A stretch of DNA of 10,747 bases from CANKBT01 sp038236005 (lineage in GTDB: Bacteria > Actinomycetota > Actinomycetes > Mycobacteriales > SCTD01): positions 1-10,747 of the forward strand of contig JBBSTI010000123.1 of NCBI GenBank assembly GCA_038236005.1, written 5' to 3'. This document shows positions 6,581 to 10,747 of the stretch, piece by piece. The position numbers and the translations under genes are program-made. A model generated the notes under the pieces. That model worked only from the letters and a program-made list of their open reading frames with translations, was not told the origin of the DNA and searched no databases. Each line of letters begins with the position of its first letter. The first letter of the stretch is position 1.

Positions 6581-8252
6581 GCGGCCCATCATCGTCGAGC
6601 GCCGGGTCGTCGAGGTGGGCAGGCCGTTGGGGGATGTTATGTACCGGTTTCCGGGCGCAGAGCTAGGACAGGTGGCGACCAGAGCGAAGACTGCCACCCG
6701 CGGCGCCTTGGACCGTGTTGCAGGTCCGGCCAACCCGCCGGCAGCCGACCCGCCGGTCGAGCCGGCCCTGGATGTGGTGATCACCGCACCTGTCGAGCCC
6801 ACTGTTGACCCGCTGCTTGCCGAGCCGGTCGTCGAAGCGGCGCGCAGCCACTTGCACCATGGCGTCCTGGTTTGGCAGCGGCAGCTTGTGCTCGGGCTCG
6901 TCGGTCTGGACATGTTGGCGGCAACCCTGGCCGCGCTGTTCGCTGTCACCCTGCGCTTCGGCGACTCACCGTCGAACGCCTACCGCCTCGCCAGCGTGAT
7001 CTTGCCGGTCGTCTGGGTCGCGGCCTGCGCGGTGAGCCGCGCCTACGAGCCCCGCTTCCTCGGCAGCGGAAGCGAGGAGTACCGCCGGGTCTTTGATGCC
7101 GGTGTCCGGCTGCTGGCCGGAACAGCGCTGGTAGCGCTGGCGCTGAAGGTGGACTTGGCTCGGTTGTACGTCCTGGTGGTCTTCCCCAGCGTCGTCATAT
7201 TGTGCTTGGCGTTCCGCTACGCCGCCCGCCAGTACGTTCACCGCCGACGCGCCCGAGGTAGCTGCCTGCACCGGGTCTTGGTGGTGGGACGAGAACGGTC
7301 CTGCGCGGAGCTCACCCGCCAGTTGCATCGTGAGCCGCACGCGGGGTTCAGCGTGGTGGGTGCGTGCATCGACCGGCCTCAGGACTGTTCGGTCGAAGGC
7401 GTCCCGGTCGTGGGCACATCGCGCTCGATCATGGATGCGCTCGCGGAGACGGGCGCGGACACCGTCGCTGTCGGGGCCTGGTCGGATCTTTCCCAGACCG
7501 ACCTGCGACGGTTGTCCTGGCAGCTTGAGGGAACTGGGGTCGCGCTGGTGGTGGCGCCGTCGCTGACCGACGTCGCTGGACCGCGGATCCATATCCGGCC
7601 GGTTGCCGGGTTGCCGTTGCTGCACGTGGAGCAGCCGGAGTTCACCGGTGGACGTCGGCTCCTCAAGGGCACCGTGGACCGCGTCTCGTCGATCTGTCTG
7701 CTGGTGGTGATCACCCCGCTGCTGCTGGCCATCGCCGTCGCTGTGCGGCTCACCAGTGCCGGACCGGCCCTGTTCCGGCAGGTACGCGTCGGCTACGGCG
7801 GCGAGGTGTTCACCCTCTACAAGTTCCGGACGATGTACGTCGACTCCGAAGCCCAGCTCGCGAGCTTGGCAGGGTTGAACGAGGCGAGCGACGGACTGCT
7901 GTTCAAGATGCGCGATGATCCCAGGGTCACGCCGCTGGGGAGGTGGCTGCGCCGGTTCTCCCTCGACGAGTTGCCGCAGCTGCTGAACATCGTCAAGAGC
8001 GACATGTCGGTCGTCGGTCCGCGACCGCCCCTTCCGCACGAGGTCGCGCAGTACGGCGATGACGTGCGTCGTCGGCTGCTGGTCAAGCCGGGCTTGACGG
8101 GACTGTGGCAGGTGAGCGGCCGGTCAGATCTGTCCTGGGACGAGTCGGTCCGGCTGGACCTGCACTACGTCGAGAACTGGTCGCTGGCCCTGGACGTGAT
8201 GATCGTGTGGAAGACGGTCTTCGCGGTCCTCGGCCGCCGGGGCGCCTACTAG
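6570..8252 (+). CDS. Exopolysaccharide polyprenyl-phosphate sugar-1-phosphate transferase (WcaJ-like)
   Basis: Predicted to start repeat-unit synthesis by moving a hexose-1-phosphate from a nucleotide sugar onto undecaprenyl phosphate. In the 560-residue form: a Pro/Glu/Val-rich N-terminal tail (~1-100); four membrane segments at about 104-128, 140-156, 178-192 and 199-216; a nucleotide-binding-like region (HRVLVVGRERSC, 234-245); a hydrophobic segment at 369-393; and the catalytic bacterial sugar transferase domain (PF02397) to the end. Visible catalytic-domain motifs are YKFRTM (417-422), DDPRVTPLGRWLRR (449-462), SLDELPQL (464-471), SVVGPRP (480-486) and KPGLTGLWQVSGR (506-518). The domain is full length. 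ATG 6570 has no Shine-Dalgarno. ATG 6639 (residue 24) has GGGGG five bases upstream and may be the true start, giving 537 residues. It runs the same way as the glycosyltransferase at 5004. The sugar is not predictable by eye. Confidence 0.93.
   Translation: MGSQRPIIVERRVVEVGRPLGDVMYRFPGAELGQVATRAKTATRGALDRVAGPANPPAADPPVEPALDVVITAPVEPTVDPLLAEPVVEAARSHLHHGVLVWQRQLVLGLVGLDMLAATLAALFAVTLRFGDSPSNAYRLASVILPVVWVAACAVSRAYEPRFLGSGSEEYRRVFDAGVRLLAGTALVALALKVDLARLYVLVVFPSVVILCLAFRYAARQYVHRRRARGSCLHRVLVVGRERSCAELTRQLHREPHAGFSVVGACIDRPQDCSVEGVPVVGTSRSIMDALAETGADTVAVGAWSDLSQTDLRRLSWQLEGTGVALVVAPSLTDVAGPRIHIRPVAGLPLLHVEQPEFTGGRRLLKGTVDRVSSICLLVVITPLLLAIAVAVRLTSAGPALFRQVRVGYGGEVFTLYKFRTMYVDSEAQLASLAGLNEASDGLLFKMRDDPRVTPLGRWLRRFSLDELPQLLNIVKSDMSVVGPRPPLPHEVAQYGDDVRRRLLVKPGLTGLWQVSGRSDLSWDESVRLDLHYVENWSLALDVMIVWKTVFAVLGRRGAY
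6629..6633 (+). promoter_or_regulatory. Shine-Dalgarno-like GGGGG before the alternative start at 6639
   Basis: This is the only ribosome-binding-like sequence near either candidate start of the sugar transferase. It lies five bases before ATG 6639 in the same frame. It supports the shorter protein unless the gene is read from a leaderless mRNA at 6570. Confidence 0.4.
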
Positions 8253-8454
8253 CTGGACCTTCCTGGCTATCTCTGGCTGGAGTTGCAAACCTGCAGGTCA
8301 GCGGTGGTGTGGTGGCCGTTCGGATGTATTATCCATCTCAGCGGCGCGGTGCGTAGGTGTCGAGCCACCCAGCGCCAGCCCGGTTCCACCCAGGCGACCG
8401 GCTGCTCGGCTTCCTGCAAATCCTGTCATTATGCGCAGCCCGGCCAACACACAA
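8253..8454. other. Spacer between sugar transferase and epimerase remnant
   Basis: About 200 bases between the sugar transferase stop and the last recognisable epimerase codons. It contains a perfect ten-base palindrome ACCTGCAGGT at 8289-8298. It also contains an interrupted inverted repeat CAGC-c-CGGT (8376-8384) with ACCG-GCTG (8397-8404), which could be a weak terminator without a T-tract. No gene can be supported. Confidence 0.45.
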
Positions 8455-9050
8455 GGCGGGCGCGACGGCGGCGTAGGCGTGCCCGGCCGCCTGCAGCGGG
8501 CCGAAGACGTTGAAGAAGCGGAACGCCAGCGTGTCCATGCCGTAGACCCAGTCCGTGGGACAGCGAGTAGGCATCCTCGGTGGCGAGCTTGCTGACCGCA
8601 TACGGCGACACCGGCATCGGCCGCAGCGACTCGCTCTTGGGGAGGGTGGGGTTGGCCCGTAGACCGATGAGGACGAGGCCACGATGACCTGCGGCGGGCC
8701 GGCTGGTGTCCGCCGCGCCGCCTTCAGCACCTGCAGGGTCCTGAAGGCATTCACCTCATGGCTGCGCAGCGGGGTGCCCTGATCGAGCGCGGGACGCTCG
8801 GGACGGCCGCGAGATGTACGATGGCGTCGTAGTCGTGCAGCACCTCGTCCAGCACGTCGATGTGGAGGATCGAGCCTTCGACCAGGCTGGCGCCGACCCC
8901 GGCGGGGTTGTCCGGGAAGCCCGAGGAGAGGTCGTCGAGGGCGACGACCTCGGTGACCGCCTCGGTCGGGGCCTGCGCGCGGCACAGGTTCGCCCCGATG
9001 AACCCGTCGCCGCCGGTGACGACCGCCTTCACCCTGCCCCCGATGCTCAT
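8455..9050 (-). pseudogene. NAD-dependent sugar epimerase/dehydratase, frameshifted and C-terminally truncated
   Basis: This was a short-chain dehydrogenase of the extended family (UDP-glucose 4-epimerase type) that would supply nucleotide sugars for polysaccharide. Fragments occur in correct order across frames. From ATG 9050 (or GTG 9032, with GGGGG upstream) come the Rossmann motif TGGDGFIG and then VVALDDLSSG and IVHLAAVPSVPRSI. A frame change near 8775-8785 gives LRSHEVNAFRTLQVLKAA and VIVASSSSVYG. A second near 8651-8660 gives NPTLPKSESLRPM and PYAVSKLATEDAYSL with the catalytic YxxxK. A third near 8550-8560 gives YGMDTLAFRFFNVFGPLQA. Similarity fades after GHAYAAVAPA at about 8455, so the substrate-binding C-terminal half is absent. 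Three shifts plus a lost C-terminus point to real decay, though sequencing error could explain single shifts. Confidence 0.85.
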
Positions 9051-9101
9051 GCTGGCGGTTGCAGCCTACGCAAGCGGGGACAGGGGCGGCGGTCCTTGCG
9101 G

Positions 9102-9854
9102 CTACGTGCAGCTGGCCGTCGCGGAGGCGACGATGATGTCGACGGTCTGGGGCCTGGTCGGGTCGAGCAGGTTGGGGACCGAGGCCGTGATGTGGATTGC
9201 GTTGACGGTGTCGCCCACCTGCTCGTTGAGGATGACCTTCAAATCAAGGACGGCAGTGTCGATGTTGACCACCGTGGTGTTCGGGTCGGCGCTGACGTCG
9301 GCACCAACGAAGAGCGGCACGCTGTTGGCCGTCAGTGTCAGCTCGGCGATGCTCGACGAAAGCGTGGTCGGCCCGCCCGTGCACTCAGCGGTGGCGGTGA
9401 TCACGTCCGCCGTGAGCACCAAGGGGATGCCCAGGCTTGTGAGGTCGATCCTGAGCGTAGCCACGCTTGCGGTGGCGCGGCACGTCGGGGCCTGCCTGCA
9501 GTCCGTGTCGAGGGCCTCAGCGCTGACGAGCGTCGACGTACCGTTCGTCACGGTCGCGCTGGCGAACTCATCGCCACCGGTCCCGTCCTGGCATGAGCTG
9601 AACGGCCCCACGTTCACGTTAACCAGACCGGCGGCCGTGACGGTCAGCGCGCGGGCCGACGTCATGCAGCCTCCTGGGTCCGGGTCCGGGTCCGGGCCCG
9701 GCGAGCCCACCTGGGCGAAGGCCCGGTCGACGGACAGGATGCTGGGCGCGGCCCACATGCCGGCGGTGGCCGCCGCGGTGCCAAGGATGAACTTGCGGCG
9801 GGCGACGCCAGCCTCGTCCTGCGGCGTAGTTCCCTGCGCGTTGTCGTGACTCAC
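9102..9854 (-). CDS. Tat-exported protein resembling the choice-of-anchor P family
   Basis: A 250-residue protein exported by the twin-arginine route: VARRKFILG (R19-R20), a hydrophobic stretch, and a likely cleavage site AFA|Q at 47-48. After cleavage comes a short PGPDPDPDPGG linker, then a Thr/Val/Ala-rich, probably all-beta domain to the end. Repeated segments such as ASATVTNGTSTL, ITATAECTGG and VNAIHITA, and a VASATASC ending, resemble secreted actinobacterial choice-of-anchor P proteins; I make this assignment from memory of the pattern only. Cysteines at 63, 88, 119, 125, 158 and 249 could form three disulfides, consistent with folding outside the cell. GTG 9854 is chosen because GGGGAG lies seven bases upstream. 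An ATG at 9905 in frame has no ribosome-binding site. It lies downstream of, and in line with, the thioredoxin-PqqD gene with a ~100-base gap. Function is unknown. Confidence 0.82.
   Translation of the reverse strand: MSHDNAQGTTPQDEAGVARRKFILGTAAATAGMWAAPSILSVDRAFAQVGSPGPDPDPDPGGCMTSARALTVTAAGLVNVNVGPFSSCQDGTGGDEFASATVTNGTSTLVSAEALDTDCRQAPTCRATASVATLRIDLTSLGIPLVLTADVITATAECTGGPTTLSSSIAELTLTANSVPLFVGADVSADPNTTVVNIDTAVLDLKVILNEQVGDTVNAIHITASVPNLLDPTRPQTVDIIVASATASCT
9676..9699. repeat. Hexamer tandem repeat in the Asp-Pro linker
   Basis: Three perfect GGGTCC units followed by GGGCCC. Read on the minus strand they encode the alternating Asp-Pro/Gly-Pro linker just after the Tat signal peptide. 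Unit number could vary by slippage without breaking the frame, because six bases add two residues. Confidence 0.75.
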
Positions 9855-9861
9855 GAAATGT

Positions 9862-9867
9862 CTCCCC
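9862..9867 (-). promoter_or_regulatory. Shine-Dalgarno deciding the start of the Tat protein
   Basis: GGGGAG on the minus strand, seven bases before GTG 9854. This makes GTG 9854 the preferred start over the ATG at 9905, and places the twin-arginine motif about 19 residues from the N-terminus, normal for Tat signals. Confidence 0.6.
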
Positions 9868-9896
9868 AAGGGCTGTCGACGGTGTGACTGCCTATT

Positions 9897-9908
9897 GAGA
9901 TCCATCTC
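9897..9908. repeat. Short perfect inverted repeat in the leader of the Tat-protein gene
   Basis: GAGAT-CC-ATCTC, five-base arms with a two-base centre, lies about 43 bases upstream of GTG 9854 in the ~100-base gap after the thioredoxin-PqqD gene. An operator role is possible, but the arms are short. Confidence 0.25.
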
Positions 9909-9956
9909 GGTCGAAAGCGCACTACGTCATCCGTCGTAAGTTCCGTACGGTCCGAC

Positions 9957-10747
9957 TCAGAGGGAGGTCGGCTCCAGCTTCGGTGTCGGTGCGTCCGTCT
10001 CCGGCGCGATCCCCACGAGCAATCCGTGGCGGCCCAGCGAACGGACCAGTTCCAGGACGTCCATCGCCACCTGGTCGCGGGGTGCGCCGAAGACGCCCGC
10101 GAGGTCGTCGACGATCTCCTCCAGCGTGCTCACGCCGTCCAGACAGGACCACACGAGCCCGCCGATCACGTCCAGCGACAGGCTCGCTCCGGACGTCTCG
10201 TCCACCGCGACGGTCTCCGACCGCCCCTCGGACTCGACCGTGCGGGTCGTCACCATCGGCCGGGGGGCGGGCCGCGAGCGCAGGGTGAGCGACGCCGCAG
10301 GCTGTTCGTCAGCGTCGGCGTCGGACTCGGTCGTCAGCTCCCGCGAGAGCCCCGCCGTGAGCAGCCGTCGGACGGCCGGTTCGCCGTACGCGACCGGAGT
10401 CCGCAGCAGACCGTCGGCGTCGACGAGCACGGCGCCCGGGGTGCCGGCCACGGCGTACGCCGTCCGGGTCGTGCCGTCGTCGAGCAGGACCGGGACCTCC
10501 CCGCCCGGGAAGGCCAGGCGGTTCGCCTCCGGACTGGCGGTAGAGACGATGGCCACCTGCAGGCGCCGGCCGTAGACCTCCGCCCACCGCACGACCGCGG
10601 GCCGCAGCCGCTTGCACGGGCCGCACCCGGGCGTGAGGAAGACAAGCAGCAACGGCAGCCCGGCTGCCCGCAGACTGTCCAGCGTCGTCCTCCCGCCCCG
10701 CAGGTCGGGCCGCGCGAACGCCGGCGCCGCGCCGTGCGCCTGGCCGC
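9957..10747 (-). CDS. Thioredoxin-like (TlpA/redoxin) domain fused to PqqD-like domain, 5'-truncated by window edge
   Basis: The frame stays open to the window edge, so the start lies outside; a TTG at 10652 is inside the thioredoxin fold and is not the start. The 262 visible residues begin with PAFARPDLRGGRTTLDSLR, typical of the entry to redoxin/TlpA domains. The LLLVFLTPGCGPCK strand with the CGPC redox pair (C41, C44) follows, and a cis-proline loop AGTPGAVLVD lies at about 101-110. After an acidic linker (~140-155), residues about 176-246 match the PqqD pattern: VAVDETSGASLSLDVIGG, then helical STLEEIVDDLAGVFG and VLELVRSLGRHGLL. PqqD domains bind precursor peptides of radical-SAM or other RiPP pathways, or act as small winged-helix modules. 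Fusion to a thioredoxin fold suggests a redox step linked to a peptide or Cys-rich substrate. The next gene encodes a Cys-containing Tat protein. No membrane anchor is visible in the present part. Confidence 0.85.
   Translation of the reverse strand, partial: GQAHGAAPAFARPDLRGGRTTLDSLRAAGLPLLLVFLTPGCGPCKRLRPAVVRWAEVYGRRLQVAIVSTASPEANRLAFPGGEVPVLLDDGTTRTAYAVAGTPGAVLVDADGLLRTPVAYGEPAVRRLLTAGLSRELTTESDADADEQPAASLTLRSRPAPRPMVTTRTVESEGRSETVAVDETSGASLSLDVIGGLVWSCLDGVSTLEEIVDDLAGVFGAPRDQVAMDVLELVRSLGRHGLLVGIAPETDAPTPKLEPTSL

Noticed and set aside
6966..8039. Minus-strand open frame (357 codons) opposite the sugar transferase
   Set aside because: His/Arg/Gln-rich with no recognisable motif; the opposite strand carries complete sugar transferase motifs.
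9069..9100. CGCAAG / CTTGCG inverted repeat between the Tat gene stop and the epimerase remnant, as a terminator
   Set aside because: Only six base pairs around a 20-base loop and no T-tract in the direction of transcription.
8814..9849. Plus-strand open frames opposite the epimerase remnant and Tat protein
   Set aside because: The minus strand shows a Tat signal, a ribosome-binding site and conserved epimerase motifs; the plus frames show nothing recognisable.
1..10747. CRISPR arrays, tRNA, rRNA, transposases or phage genes
   Set aside because: None seen: there are no regularly spaced repeats, no recognisable RNA gene and no integrase or transposase motifs. The decayed genes have no insertion-sequence ends that I can detect.

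Overview
The window is very GC-rich, with strong G/C preference at third codon positions, GTG/TTG starts and candidate leaderless promoters. The gene content is a Wzz/BY-kinase fusion, a WcaJ-type initiating sugar transferase, CWB2 cell-wall repeats and a Tat-exported protein. This fits a high-GC Gram-positive bacterium (Actinomycetota). A closer placement, for example near Geodermatophilaceae, would be a guess.

Layout, left to right. At 2-1348 (+) is the 3' part of a secreted protein ending in three cell-wall-binding type 2 repeats. At 1553-1825 (+) is a glycosyltransferase remnant that keeps only its first ~51 and last ~38 residues, with a stop at the junction. At 1829-4653 (-) is a two-gene operon: a chain-length regulator/tyrosine autokinase, then a GT4 glycosyltransferase, coupled by a TAGTG stop-start overlap. 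The divergent spacer at 4654-5003 holds a frameshifted, coding-like minus-strand fragment of unknown identity. At 5004-6320 (+) is an intact GT4-like glycosyltransferase that is a clear paralog of the remnant. At 6570-8252 (+) is a polyprenyl-phosphate sugar-1-phosphate transferase. At about 8455-9050 (-) is an NAD-dependent sugar epimerase/dehydratase pseudogene with three frameshifts and no C-terminal half. At 9102-9854 (-) is a Tat-exported protein resembling the choice-of-anchor P family. At 9957-10747 (-), running off the edge, is a thioredoxin-like/PqqD fusion.

The middle of the window is part of an exopolysaccharide locus of the Wzx/Wzy type. The sugar transferase would load the first sugar phosphate onto undecaprenyl phosphate, the GT4 enzymes would extend the repeat unit, and the Wzz/BY-kinase would control chain length or polymerisation. 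Flippase and polymerase genes are not in the window. Three decayed genes (GT remnant, epimerase, unknown fragment) lie between the intact ones, which indicates a locus that has been reshuffled and trimmed. The right end (Tat protein plus thioredoxin-PqqD) looks like a separate module.

I saw no CRISPR array, tRNA, rRNA, insertion sequence or phage gene. The points most worth following up are the internally deleted paralog flanking the inverted operon, the thioredoxin-PqqD fusion beside the Tat-secreted protein, and the dyad upstream of the sugar transferase.
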